A DNA stretch of 64,000 nucleotides from Exiguobacterium sp. s146 (GTDB taxonomy: Bacteria > Bacillota > Bacilli > Exiguobacteriales > Exiguobacteriaceae), in contig NZ_JACSMA010000001.1 of NCBI RefSeq assembly GCF_018618415.1, positions 744,001-808,000 of the forward strand, written 5' to 3'. Below the pieces are notes generated by a model. It was not told where the DNA came from. It saw only the letters and a program-made list of their open reading frames with translations, and searched no databases. Positions 1 to 8,910 of this stretch are shown here, piece after piece. Made by a program: the position numbers and the translations under genes. Position 1 is the stretch's first letter; the number at the start of each line of letters is the position of its first letter.

Positions 1-1
1 A

Positions 2-1222
2 GTTATGGGTGTTTGGCTCGAACTCACACCTGAAATCATCGCACAAGGTGACCCAGCTTACGCATCAGTACTCGGGATCCCAACGCTCCAAACAGGGGTA
101 TTCGGGGGGATTATCGTCGGTCTGATTGCCGCTTGGGCCTATAATAAGTACTTCAACATCGAATTGCCGCAATTCCTTGGCTTCTTTGCTGGTAAGCGTT
201 TCGTCCCAATCGTCACGGCTGTTGCCGCTGTCGTCGCTGGTTTCGTCATGCTTCTCATCTGGCCACCAGTTCAGCACGGCTTGAACTCATTCTCAAACTT
301 CATGTTGACTGAAAACCGCACGTTCGCGGCGTTCATCTTCGGTTTGATTGAACGTTCATTGATTCCATTCGGTCTTCACCACATCTTCTACTCACCGTTC
401 TGGTTCGAGTTCGGCTCGTACACAGATGCAGCGGGTAACATCGTCCGTGGTGACCAAGCAATCTTCTTCGCACAAATTCGTGATGGCGCTGAGCTTACAG
501 CCGGTACGTTCATGACTGGTAAATACCCGTTCATGATGTTCGGTCTTCCAGCAGCAGCACTCGCGATGTACCATGAAGCACGTCCTGAACGTAAAGCAGT
601 CGTCGGTGGTCTCTTGGCTTCGGCAGCACTTACATCGTTCTTGACTGGTATCACTGAGCCGATCGAGTTCTCATTCTTGTTCGTTGCTCCACTCTTGTTC
701 GCTGTACACGCAGTCTTCGCTGGCCTTTCATTCATGGTCATGCACATCTTGAACGTCAAAATCGGGATGACGTTCTCGGGCGGTTTGATCGACTACCTTC
801 TCTTCGGTGTACTTCCTAACCGTACAGACTGGTGGCTCGTCATCCCAGTCGGTCTCGTGTTCGCAGTCGTTTACTACTTCGGATTCCGCTTCGTTATCCG
901 TAAGTTCAACCTTAAAACACCGGGCCGTGAAGATGAAGTCGTTGAGCAATCAACTGCTACTGGTTCGGAACTTGCACAAGATATCCTCGTTGGTTTCGGT
1001 GGTTCGCAAAACATCAAACACCTTGACGCATGTATCACACGTCTTCGCGTCGAAGTAAAAGATAAGAGCCAAGTCAACAAAGAAGAGTTGAAACGCCTCG
1101 GGGCAGCTGGTGTCCTTGAAGTCGGTAACAACGTTCAAGCCATCTTCGGACCACGTTCGGATGCTTTGAAATCAGAAATGCAAGCGGTCATCGCTTCAGG
1201 TAACGAAAAGAAAGCCAACTAA
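2..1222 (+). CDS. PTS glucose-family permease EIICB, 5' end missing
   Basis: Membrane permease of the PEP-dependent phosphotransferase system that imports and phosphorylates a hexose, probably glucose or a relative. The frame is open to the window edge. Compared with the full paralogue that follows, about 110 N-terminal residues lie outside, so the ATG at 5 is internal. Most of the EIIC domain (with a GITEPIEF motif) is followed by an EIIB domain carrying the phosphorylated cysteine in [10 protein letters not shown]. The protein stops after EIIB, so EIIA must come from another protein, perhaps the neighbour. Its codons look more T-ending and highly-expressed-like than those of the neighbour. 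The family is certain; the exact sugar is not. Confidence 0.9.
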   Translation, partial: VMGVWLELTPEIIAQGDPAYASVLGIPTLQTGVFGGIIVGLIAAWAYNKYFNIELPQFLGFFAGKRFVPIVTAVAAVVAGFVMLLIWPPVQHGLNSFSNFMLTENRTFAAFIFGLIERSLIPFGLHHIFYSPFWFEFGSYTDAAGNIVRGDQAIFFAQIRDGAELTAGTFMTGKYPFMMFGLPAAALAMYHEARPERKAVVGGLLASAALTSFLTGITEPIEFSFLFVAPLLFAVHAVFAGLSFMVMHILNVKIGMTFSGGLIDYLLFGVLPNRTDWWLVIPVGLVFAVVYYFGFRFVIRKFNLKTPGREDEVVEQSTATGSELAQDILVGFGGSQNIKHLDACITRLRVEVKDKSQVNKEELKRLGAAGVLEVGNNVQAIFGPRSDALKSEMQAVIASGNEKKAN

Positions 1223-1232
1223 TCTATGTGAG

Positions 1233-1262
1233 AAGCCAATCCATTATGGGTTGGCTTTTTTT
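1233..1262 (+). terminator. Rho-independent terminator after first PTS permease
   Basis: AGCCAATCC pairs with GGGTTGGCT (one G-U) around a 5-nt loop and is followed by a T run. It separates the two tandem permease genes, so the downstream gene may need its own promoter or read-through. Confidence 0.85.
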
Positions 1263-1331
1263 GTATGATGAAACGGTTTCGGTCAACTAGTAGATGGGGA
1301 AAAGTAAGTATTCTGACAAAAGGAGGGAACC

Positions 1332-3365
1332 ATGATGTGGAAGAAAGTGTTTGGTGTTTTGCAGCGAATCGGGAAGGCACTCATGCTTCCGGTTGCGATT
1401 CTACCGGCAGCCGGTCTATTACTCGCATTTGGTACGGCGTTCCAAAACCCTGATCTCGTTTCGCTCTTACCTTTCTTGGCAAACGATTCACTCGTCCTCG
1501 TCTGGCAGGTCATGACCGATGCCGGGGATATCGTGTTTGCCAATCTAGGTCTGCTGTTCGCCGTCGGTGTCGCCATCGGGCTAGCCAACGGGGACGGTGT
1601 TGCCGGGTTAGCAGCTATCGTTGGTTATTTGATTATGAACAAGGTTATCAGCACGTGGAACGGTATTACCGCGGAAATTGCCCAGGGTGACCCGGCTTAT
1701 GCGACGGTACTCGGGATTCCGACGCTCCAGATGGGGGTATTCGGCGGTATCATCGCCGGTTTGATTGCCGCCTTCGCCTACAACAAATACTTCAACATCA
1801 AGTTGCCGGATTTCTTAGGGTTCTTCGCGGGGAAACGGTTCGTGCCAATCGCGACCGCCGCGTTCAGCTTGTTGATCGGGATTGCGCTCGCCTACATTTG
1901 GCCGCCGATTGGTTCGGCCATCAACACATTTTCAAGCACGATCATTGAAGCGAACGTCGCCGTCTCCGCTTTCGTATTCGGATTGGTCGAACGTTCCTTG
2001 ATTCCGTTCGGTCTGCACCACATCTGGTACTCTCCGTTTTGGTTCCAGTTCGGAGAATATACGAACCAAGCGGGAGATCTCGTGCAAGGGGACCAACGGA
2101 TCTTCTTCGCCCAGCTTCGTGACGGGGTCGAATTTACAGCCGGGACGTACATGACCGGTAAATTCCCGTTCATGATGTTCGGATTACCTGCCGCTTGTCT
2201 CGCCATGTTCCATACTGTCCCGAAAGAACGTCGGAAAGACGTCGAAGGACTTTACTTCTCAGCAGCCCTCACTTCATTCTTGACTGGAATCACTGAACCA
2301 GTCGAATTCTCGTTCGTCTTCGTTGCACCTCTTCTCTTTGGGATTCATGCCGTCTTCGCCGGACTTTCCTTTATGACCATGCACTTGCTCAACGTTAAAA
2401 TCGGGATGACGTTCTCAGGCGGACTCATCGACTATCTCTTGTTCGGGGTGTTACCGAACCGGACAGCATGGTGGCTCGTCATTCCAGTCGGTCTCGTCTT
2501 CGCGGTCATCTATTACTTTGGATTCCGTTTCGCGATCACGAAGTTCGACTTGAAAGTGCCGGGACGTGAAACCGTCGCCGAAGGCAAAGGCGGCCGCGCC
2601 GCTGTCGGAGATGACTTACCGCATGAAGTGCTTGTCGGTCTCGGAGGACCGGAGAACATCAAGCACCTCGATGCTTGTATCACACGATTGCGCGTCACCG
2701 TGAACGATGTCAAACAAGTGGATAAAGACTTGCTGAAAGATTTAGGGGCGGCCGGAGTACTCGAGGTCGGAGATAACATCCAAGCGATCTTCGGTCCGAA
2801 ATCAGATACGCTCAAATCGCAAATCGCGGCCATCATCGAAGGTGGTGAGTATAAACCGAAAGAAAAAGCCGTCATCACGCCAGAAGCAGCCGAACATGCC
2901 GATCATCGATTCCTTGCCCCGATGTCGGGTGTTATCTTATCGCTTGACGATGTGCCAGACCAAGTCTTCTCGGGCCGAATGATGGGTGAAGGATTTGCCA
3001 TCGAGCCGAGCTCGGGACAAGTCGTAGCACCGGTCACTGGTCAGATCACCACGTTCTTCCCGACGAAACATGCGATCGGTCTACTCTCAGACGACGGACG
3101 GGAGATTCTCATCCACGTCGGGCTCGATACGGTCAACCTGAAAGGGGAAGGGTTCGTCGCCAAGGTGAAAGAAGGCGACCGGGTCGAAGCAGGGGACGTC
3201 TTGCTCGATGTCGATCTCAACTTGATTCGTGACAAAGTCCCATCGCTCATCACACCTATCATATGGACGAACGGGGATGGTAAAATCGTCGTCGTTCCAT
3301 TCGGAGAGACGGTCGTCGCCGGAGAAGCGATCGACTTCAGAACGGATGACAAAGGAGCCGAGTAA
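1332..3365 (+). CDS. ptsG: PTS glucose-family permease EIICBA
   Basis: Full-length 677-residue glucose-type PTS permease. Domain order: EIIC (about 1-400, multiple membrane helices), EIIB with phospho-Cys449 in HLDACITRL, a short linker, and EIIA with the conserved histidine pair His580 and His595 (HVGLDTV); His595 is the expected phosphate acceptor from HPr. The start follows AGGAGGG at 1321. It is closely similar to the truncated gene upstream, so the pair is a tandem duplication in which only this copy kept EIIA. No ribonucleic antiterminator site was recognised in the short gap before it. It converges on ptsI, the general enzyme that feeds it. Confidence 0.93.
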   Translation: MMWKKVFGVLQRIGKALMLPVAILPAAGLLLAFGTAFQNPDLVSLLPFLANDSLVLVWQVMTDAGDIVFANLGLLFAVGVAIGLANGDGVAGLAAIVGYLIMNKVISTWNGITAEIAQGDPAYATVLGIPTLQMGVFGGIIAGLIAAFAYNKYFNIKLPDFLGFFAGKRFVPIATAAFSLLIGIALAYIWPPIGSAINTFSSTIIEANVAVSAFVFGLVERSLIPFGLHHIWYSPFWFQFGEYTNQAGDLVQGDQRIFFAQLRDGVEFTAGTYMTGKFPFMMFGLPAACLAMFHTVPKERRKDVEGLYFSAALTSFLTGITEPVEFSFVFVAPLLFGIHAVFAGLSFMTMHLLNVKIGMTFSGGLIDYLLFGVLPNRTAWWLVIPVGLVFAVIYYFGFRFAITKFDLKVPGRETVAEGKGGRAAVGDDLPHEVLVGLGGPENIKHLDACITRLRVTVNDVKQVDKDLLKDLGAAGVLEVGDNIQAIFGPKSDTLKSQIAAIIEGGEYKPKEKAVITPEAAEHADHRFLAPMSGVILSLDDVPDQVFSGRMMGEGFAIEPSSGQVVAPVTGQITTFFPTKHAIGLLSDDGREILIHVGLDTVNLKGEGFVAKVKEGDRVEAGDVLLDVDLNLIRDKVPSLITPIIWTNGDGKIVVVPFGETVVAGEAIDFRTDDKGAE

Positions 3366-3370
3366 ACGAA

Positions 3371-3406
3371 AAAGAAGCTCTCGCAACTGCGAGAGCCTCT
3401 TTTTTT
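3371..3406. terminator. Bidirectional terminator between ptsG and ptsI
   Basis: GCTCTCGC/GCGAGAGC stem (3377-3384 with 3389-3396), flanked by an A-rich left arm and a T run on the right. It can end both converging transcripts. Confidence 0.85.
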
Positions 3407-3407
3407 G

Positions 3408-5126
3408 TTACTTCTTAATATCGAATTTTTCACTGAGGAAGTTCACGACTTCTTCAGCTGTATCCATGTTGAGGACGTCGTTGACGATTGCTTCTGTTTC
3501 CGACTTCGTCAAACGCTTCACGAGGCTACGTGCGCGAAGGACGCTTGAAGCCGACATCGAGAATTCGTCAAGACCGAGTCCGAGAAGGATTGGAATCGCG
3601 AGCTCTTCTCCAGCCATCTCGCCACACATGCCGACCCATTTACCGGCTTTGTGTGCTTCTGTGATGACGTTGTGGAGCAAGTTCAAGATGGCCGGGTTGA
3701 ACGGTTGGTACAAGTACGAGACTTTCTCGTTCATACGGTCCGCTGCCATCGTGTATTGAATCAAGTCGTTCGTGCCGACCGAGAAGAAGTCGACTTCTTT
3801 CGCGAATTGCTTCGCCATGACGGCAGTCGATGGAATCTCGACCATCATCCCTGTCTCGTAGTTACCGACAGCGATGCCTTCTTCTTTCAACTTCGCTTCT
3901 TCTTCGAGCAAGATGGCTTTCGCAGCACGGAACTCTTCGAGCGTCGCGATCATTGGGAACATGATGGCGAGGTCACCGTGCGCCGAGGCACGGAGAAGCG
4001 CGCGAAGCTGTGTGCGGAACAAGTCCGTCTCTTCAAGGCAAAGGCGAATCGCACGATAGCCGAGGAACGGGTTCATCTCTTTTGGAAGGTCGAGGTAAGA
4101 CAATTCTTTATCTCCACCGATATCGAGCGTACGGATGACGACTTGTTTGCCGTCCATACCTTCGATGACTGCTTTATATGCTGTATACTGCTCTTCTTCC
4201 GTCGGGAACGTTTCCGAGTCCATGTAGAGGAACTCCGTCCGGTAAAGACCGATGGCGTCAGCGCCGTTTTTCAATACGCCTTCGAGGTCGTTCGGTGTAC
4301 CGATGTTGGCCGCCAATTTGACTTTGTGGCCGTCGGCTGTGACTGACTCTTCGTTGACGAGTTGTTTCAATTCTTCTTTATACGCTTCGAATGCTGCGCG
4401 TTTTTCGTTATATTCGTTGACGAGTTCTTCAGACGGGTTGACGAACACGTCGCCCTCTGTCCCGTCGATGACGACGAGATCGCCATTTTTGATTTCTTCA
4501 AGTGCTACTTTTGTCCCGACGACGGCAGGAATCTCGAGTGAACGAGACATGATGGCCGAGTGAGACGTACGTCCACCGATGTTTGTCGCGAATCCTTTGA
4601 CGTATTTACGGTTGAGCTGTGCTGTGTCAGATGGCGTCAAATCTTCAGCGATGATGATGACTTCTTCTGAGATTGAGGCTGGCGTCATGAACGTGACGCC
4701 GAGAATGTGCGCCATGACACGTTTCGTGACGTCACGAACGTCTGCTGCGCGCTCACGCATGTATTCGTTGTCCATCGATTCAAAGATCATGACCATCATC
4801 TGAGCGACTTCATCGAGCGCCTTCGCAGCGTTCATGTGTTCGCTTTCAATTTTGTCGTTCACTTGTGAGACGATCTCTGGATCCTCGACGATGAGCAAGT
4901 GGGCCGAGAAAATCTCTGCCTTGTCTTCACCGAGTTCACGGAGTGTGATTTGACGGATTTCTTCGAGTTCTGTTTTCGACTGAGCGATGGCCGCTTGGAA
5001 ACGGGCTTTCTCAGCTGCTACGTCCTCGATTTTGTTTGTCGGGATGTCGAATGAAGGTGTCTCCATGACGAATGCTTTCGCAACTGCGATTCCTGCAGAT
5101 GCGCCAATACCTTTAATGTGTGACAT
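3408..5126 (-). CDS. ptsI: PEP-protein phosphotransferase, enzyme I of the PTS
   Basis: Cytosolic enzyme that autophosphorylates with phosphoenolpyruvate and passes phosphate to HPr, energising every PTS permease. 572 residues, the usual length. The phosphorylated His189 lies in [10 protein letters not shown]; the C-terminal PEP-binding barrel shows [14 protein letters not shown] and MCGEMAG. The start MSHIKGIG is chosen because AGGGA sits 8 nt upstream; the frame runs 13 codons further without a good ribosome site. Unlike most Firmicutes, no ptsH (HPr) gene precedes it: about 330 bp of non-coding leader separates it from divergent pepA. Confidence 0.95.
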   Translation of the reverse strand: MSHIKGIGASAGIAVAKAFVMETPSFDIPTNKIEDVAAEKARFQAAIAQSKTELEEIRQITLRELGEDKAEIFSAHLLIVEDPEIVSQVNDKIESEHMNAAKALDEVAQMMVMIFESMDNEYMRERAADVRDVTKRVMAHILGVTFMTPASISEEVIIIAEDLTPSDTAQLNRKYVKGFATNIGGRTSHSAIMSRSLEIPAVVGTKVALEEIKNGDLVVIDGTEGDVFVNPSEELVNEYNEKRAAFEAYKEELKQLVNEESVTADGHKVKLAANIGTPNDLEGVLKNGADAIGLYRTEFLYMDSETFPTEEEQYTAYKAVIEGMDGKQVVIRTLDIGGDKELSYLDLPKEMNPFLGYRAIRLCLEETDLFRTQLRALLRASAHGDLAIMFPMIATLEEFRAAKAILLEEEAKLKEEGIAVGNYETGMMVEIPSTAVMAKQFAKEVDFFSVGTNDLIQYTMAADRMNEKVSYLYQPFNPAILNLLHNVITEAHKAGKWVGMCGEMAGEELAIPILLGLGLDEFSMSASSVLRARSLVKRLTKSETEAIVNDVLNMDTAEEVVNFLSEKFDIKK

Positions 5127-5172
5127 AAGCGTAGTCCCTCTCTTCAAAGAAATAGTGGTTTCCAATGTTATC

Positions 5173-5210
5173 TCGTTAGTTCTTACCCGAAATGAAAAAG
5201 GAACTAACGA
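5173..5210 (-). promoter_or_regulatory. Inverted repeat in the ptsI leader
   Basis: A perfect 10-bp inverted repeat, TCGTTAGTTC at 5173-5182 and GAACTAACGA at 5201-5210, lies about 47 nt upstream of the ptsI start. There is no T run after it on the minus strand, so it is not an obvious terminator. It could be an operator or a leader stem-loop. The rest of 5127-5455 holds no gene; I see only a weak possible minus-strand promoter (TTGTGA, 18 bp, TAGGAT) near 5320-5345. Confidence 0.4.
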
Positions 5211-5455
5211 AAACCTGGAAGATTAAAGTAGCAACGGTCTACTACTAGGGGAAGCCTCGACCGAACAAAATGGCCTCGCCTCAACAGTGAGGGATGCCTG
5301 ATTGCGTACTTTCTTATCCTATCATAAAATAAATCATCGTCACAACGAGGAGTTAACGCCTGAATTCGAAGAATTCATGACTCTTACGCATACTGTTTCA
5401 TTATTTCGCCGAAGTTCGTTATGCTAACCATATATAAAGAAGGGAAGTGGCAAAC

Positions 5456-6898
5456 ATGTATCAAGTGAAGGATTTAGATTGGAACGGTTCATACGACACG
5501 ATCGTCGTCGGAATCGGTGCGGCCGACACGATTGACGAAGGCCTCGATACGTTGTTTAACGGGCGCGTCAAGTCGCTCATCCAAGCGTCGGACGTCTCGA
5601 CGAAGACAGGGGAAGTATCGATTGTCCCGACGTTCGACGGAAACGTGAAACGCATCGTCTTCGTCGGTCTCGGACAACGCAACGAGAATTCGCCTGAGAA
5701 CGTACGCAATTGGTTCGGGAAAGTCGCGAAACAAATCAAAGCACGCGCCTTCACGGACGTCGCGGTCGCGCTCGACACGTTCGGACCGAACACGGCGAAA
5801 CTGTTTGCAGAAGCGTATGAGATGGCGACGTATGAGCACCCTACATACAAATCGGAACCGAAATCGACGAAGTCAGACGTGACGATCACGTTGTTCGGCG
5901 CTGAAGGGCAGGAAGAGGCGTTGACGGGTGCCGCTTACGGACGTGGTGTCAATGTGGCGCGGACGCTCACGATGATGCCGGCCAATATTTTGACGTCGGA
6001 AACACTTGCGGACTATGCGGTCGAATTGGCCGAACGTCATGGCTTCAGCCATCGCATCTTGGAGAAAGAGGAGATGGAGGCGCTCGGGATGGGTGCACTG
6101 CTCGCCGTCAACCAAGGGTCGACGATCCCGCCGAAGTTGATCGTCCTCGAATACCGTGGTGCAGGCGATGCAGCGCCGGTCGCCGTCGTCGGAAAAGGGA
6201 TCACGTTTGACACGGGCGGTTACTCGATCAAACCGAAAGACGGCATCGTCGGCATGAAAGGCGACATGGGAGGAGCTGCGACCGTGCTCGGCCTGTTCGA
6301 GACGCTCGCGACGACGAAACCGAACGTGAACGTCATCGGCGTCATCCCATCGACGGACAATATGATCTCTGGGGATGCGTTCAAACCGGATGATGTCATT
6401 ACGGCGATGAGCGGGAAGACGATTGAAGTGCTCAACACCGACGCGGAAGGCCGTCTCGTCCTCGCTGACGCGGTCACGTTCGCCAAGACGTATGACCCGC
6501 AAGCCATCATCGATGTGGCGACGCTCACGGGCGGCGTGCTCGTCGCGCTCGGTACGGAAGTGACGGGTTGCCTGACGAACGACGACTCGCTCTACGGCGC
6601 GCTCGAAACGGCGAGCCGTGAGACGAACGAACTCGTCTGGCAGATGCCGTACTTTGACGTCTTCATCAAACAAGTCCGGAAATCGGAAGTGGCGGATTTG
6701 AACAACTCGCCGGGCCGTTTCGGGCATATGATCTTTGGCGGCGCGTTCGTCGGTGAGTTCGTCGGCGACACGCCATGGCTCCACCTCGATATCGCCGGGA
6801 CGAGCGAACGTTCGGCCGCAAACGATCTCGGACCAAAAGGGCCGACCGGCGTCATGGTGCGTACGCTCGCGACGATGCTTGAAACGTGGAACCGTTGA
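5456..6898 (+). CDS. pepA: Leucyl aminopeptidase, M17 family
   Basis: Cytosolic two-metal aminopeptidase that removes N-terminal residues from peptides. 480 residues. The family signature NTDAEGRL is at 327-334, and the metal and catalytic cluster VGKGITFDTGG (Lys247, Asp252) is intact. I chose ATG at 5456 because AGGG lies 11 nt upstream. The GTG at 5447 is only 2 nt from that ribosome site. The stop overlaps a TTG that could start the next small ORF. The N-terminal non-catalytic domain is present. Confidence 0.93.
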   Translation: MYQVKDLDWNGSYDTIVVGIGAADTIDEGLDTLFNGRVKSLIQASDVSTKTGEVSIVPTFDGNVKRIVFVGLGQRNENSPENVRNWFGKVAKQIKARAFTDVAVALDTFGPNTAKLFAEAYEMATYEHPTYKSEPKSTKSDVTITLFGAEGQEEALTGAAYGRGVNVARTLTMMPANILTSETLADYAVELAERHGFSHRILEKEEMEALGMGALLAVNQGSTIPPKLIVLEYRGAGDAAPVAVVGKGITFDTGGYSIKPKDGIVGMKGDMGGAATVLGLFETLATTKPNVNVIGVIPSTDNMISGDAFKPDDVITAMSGKTIEVLNTDAEGRLVLADAVTFAKTYDPQAIIDVATLTGGVLVALGTEVTGCLTNDDSLYGALETASRETNELVWQMPYFDVFIKQVRKSEVADLNNSPGRFGHMIFGGAFVGEFVGDTPWLHLDIAGTSERSAANDLGPKGPTGVMVRTLATMLETWNR

Positions 6899-7053
6899 AG
6901 GTAGGATTGTTATTGATTGGCGTAGCCGTCGTCTCCGGTCTCGGATACACGGCTTGGCCAAGTCGATGGTTGTTAGGAGTGACCGTCTTATGTGCGGTGC
7001 TTGGAGTATTGTTTTTGATGCAGGAGGGACGACGTGGTCGGAGTAGGGATTGA
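6895..7053 (+). CDS. Predicted 52-residue two-helix membrane protein
   Basis: Short ORF bridging pepA and the DUF429 gene. It overlaps the pepA stop by 4 nt (TTGA) and the next gene by 20 nt. The peptide has two hydrophobic stretches (about 4-20 and 26-42) and a basic tail, QEGRRGRSRD, as expected for a small membrane protein with a positive-inside end. Possible starts are TTG 6895, 6907 or 6913; AAGG at 6898 and GGA at 6904 favour the later ones. I do not recognise a family. The hydrophobic pattern and fit between coupled genes argue for a real gene, but it could be chance. Confidence 0.5.
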   Translation: MKVGLLLIGVAVVSGLGYTAWPSRWLLGVTVLCAVLGVLFLMQEGRRGRSRD

Positions 7054-7693
7054 TGGCGCGCGCGGGAGCTGGGTACGAATCACGTATGATAGCATCTCGC
7101 TCTGTTTGACCATCTCAGAAAAGTTGGAAGATTTATTGATTGAAGGGGCCGTCCATTTTGTCGACATGCCGAAAGACTTGGCGACGATCGATGCGCCGGA
7201 CCGGTCGTGTGACGCCTGGATGCGGTCGCAATTGAAGCAGCGGAAGTCGTCGATTTTCACGCCGCCGATCCAAGACGTGCTCATGGAGGCGTCTTATGCC
7301 GAGGCGAACGCGAAGAGTCGGGAACTGGTTGGAAAAGGGATCAGTAAACAGGCGTGGAACCTCGTGCCGCGAATCCGTGAGTTTCAAACGATTACGGATG
7401 TGGACGTGTACGAGTCACATCCTGAAGTGTGCTTCGCCGTCATGACAGGTAACGAGGCGGCCTTCAGCAAGAAGACCGAGGCGGGAGAGCTCGAACGGAT
7501 CGAGTTGTTGCGCCGCTATTCGAACAGCTCGCCATGGAAATGGAAGATGTCGAACGTGAAAGTCGATGATATCATTGACGCCTGTATTTTGGCCGTTGCC
7601 GCCTATGAGGCGGGCACGACCGGGATAGTGACGCATCCGGACCAAACTGAAGGGGCACCGTTCGTAGCGGTACCGAAGACAAAAGAGCGATGA
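7034..7693 (+). CDS. DUF429 family protein, predicted RNase H-like nuclease
   Basis: 219-residue cytosolic protein. It opens with VGVGIDGARGSW, where the Asp matches the first acidic residue of the RNase H-like fold proposed for DUF429. It continues with the family blocks VYESHPEVCFAVMTG, SKKTEAGELERIELL and DDIIDACILAVAAYEAG, whose Asp pair would complete an acidic centre. Start is GTG 7034, with GGAGGG 5 nt upstream; an inner start is unlikely because the GIDGA motif begins at once. The biological substrate is unknown. It follows pepA and the 52-residue ORF with overlaps, suggesting one transcript. Confidence 0.8.
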   Translation: MVGVGIDGARGSWVRITYDSISLCLTISEKLEDLLIEGAVHFVDMPKDLATIDAPDRSCDAWMRSQLKQRKSSIFTPPIQDVLMEASYAEANAKSRELVGKGISKQAWNLVPRIREFQTITDVDVYESHPEVCFAVMTGNEAAFSKKTEAGELERIELLRRYSNSSPWKWKMSNVKVDDIIDACILAVAAYEAGTTGIVTHPDQTEGAPFVAVPKTKER

Positions 7694-7710
7694 CGTGTCA
7701 TCGCTCTTTT
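7681..7710. terminator. Shared terminator containing both stop codons
   Basis: AAAAGAGCGATGAC pairs with GTCATCGCTCTTTT, a 14-bp perfect dyad with A and T ends on both strands. The stop codons of the converging DUF429 gene (7691-7693) and the permease gene (7698-7700) lie inside the stem, so the genes are only 4 bp apart. Confidence 0.85.
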
Positions 7711-8825
7711 GGTGTCGTCGGCCCAATGACGAACTTCCACATATAATGAAATACTTGGGCGTTATAGAGGGCTTTGAGCAGGACGGCCAACACCGGTCCT
7801 AAAATGAAGCCGAGCACACCGAACAGCTGGAGCCCGACAAAAATCGAGATGAGGGCGGCGAGCGGGTCGAGGCCGATGTGAGAGCCGACGATTTTCGGTT
7901 CGGCCAGATTGCGTTGCACGATGACGATGATATAGAGGACGGCGAGCCCGATGGCGAGGAACCATTCGCCCGTGACGGCAGCATAGGCGGCCCAAGGCAA
8001 TAATAGTGTCCCGACACCGAGGTACGGCAACAAGTCAAAGATGGCCGCAAGCAAGGCGAACGAGAACGGATTGTCGACGCGGAGGATGAACATGCCGATC
8101 AAGACGATTCCGAACGTAATCGAGATGAGCGTCAATTGCGCGCGGACATAACCGAACAGCGCCAATCGTAAATTTATCATGACGAGCTCGAACTCCTTGA
8201 AGCCTTTGCGCGCATTCAAACGGGCGATGGACTTCATATAGTCCGGCCAGTCTTTCGTGATGAAGAACCAGGCGAGCACGATGACGATGAACAAGAGCAA
8301 GACGAGCGGCAATGCGCTCAAGATGTCCTGCAACAAGCCGGCGACACCACGTGACAAGACGCCGATCGCGGCACCGAGTTGGACGCCGATTTCGGTGATA
8401 CCGCCTTCGAGCGAGTTCGCCTGGCCGGGATTGAGCCGTTGGATGCTGTCGTACGCATCGTTGACCAACGGGGCGAGTTTTTCATTGAACAGGCGTTGTA
8501 TGTATTCGGTGAACGTTTCAATCTGGGCAGGCAATTTTTCGGCGGCAATCGTCAAGTAACGAATGAGTTGCGTCACGACGATGGCGATGATGCCGCTGAC
8601 GACGCTCATGACAATCAATAAGGATACGAGCGTGCCGAGGGCGCGTGGCAACTTGGTCTCACGCTCGAACCAATTGACGAGCGGGACCGTCAACAAGGAT
8701 AACAAGAGGGCGAACACGAATGGATAGGTGTACGTGAAGAGGACACTCAGTCCCCAGATGACGAACACGAGGCCGATGATGACGAGCAGGAAACGAAGTA
8801 ATTGCCATAGTCTGGCTGGCGACAC
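7698..8825 (-). CDS. AI-2E/PerM family membrane protein, YtvI-like
   Basis: 375-residue polytopic membrane protein of the AI-2 exporter-like (UPF0118) family, nearest in my recollection to the Bacillus sporulation membrane protein YtvI. About eight hydrophobic helices; a long soluble region (about 70-145) lies between the early and late helices. The C-terminal half holds the conserved DLLPYLGVG and LGFILGPVL blocks. Start is GTG 8825, with AAGGGG 9 nt upstream; a TTG at 8849 in frame lacks a ribosome site. The transported substrate is unknown, and the name AI-2E should not be read as proof of autoinducer transport. Confidence 0.8.
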   Translation of the reverse strand: MSPARLWQLLRFLLVIIGLVFVIWGLSVLFTYTYPFVFALLLSLLTVPLVNWFERETKLPRALGTLVSLLIVMSVVSGIIAIVVTQLIRYLTIAAEKLPAQIETFTEYIQRLFNEKLAPLVNDAYDSIQRLNPGQANSLEGGITEIGVQLGAAIGVLSRGVAGLLQDILSALPLVLLLFIVIVLAWFFITKDWPDYMKSIARLNARKGFKEFELVMINLRLALFGYVRAQLTLISITFGIVLIGMFILRVDNPFSFALLAAIFDLLPYLGVGTLLLPWAAYAAVTGEWFLAIGLAVLYIIVIVQRNLAEPKIVGSHIGLDPLAALISIFVGLQLFGVLGFILGPVLAVLLKALYNAQVFHYMWKFVIGPTTPKER

Positions 8826-8910
8826 GATACATAGCCCCTTTCCGAACAATTGGATTGAGCATAGTATACCACGCAGGCGGTAAATATAGAGGATGGATAG
8901 GTGATTAAAT

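Noticed and set aside
5873-6961. 362-codon minus-strand ORF opposite pepA
   Set aside because: Arg/Asp/His-rich antisense shadow caused by G/C-ending codons of pepA; no ribosome site or family motif.
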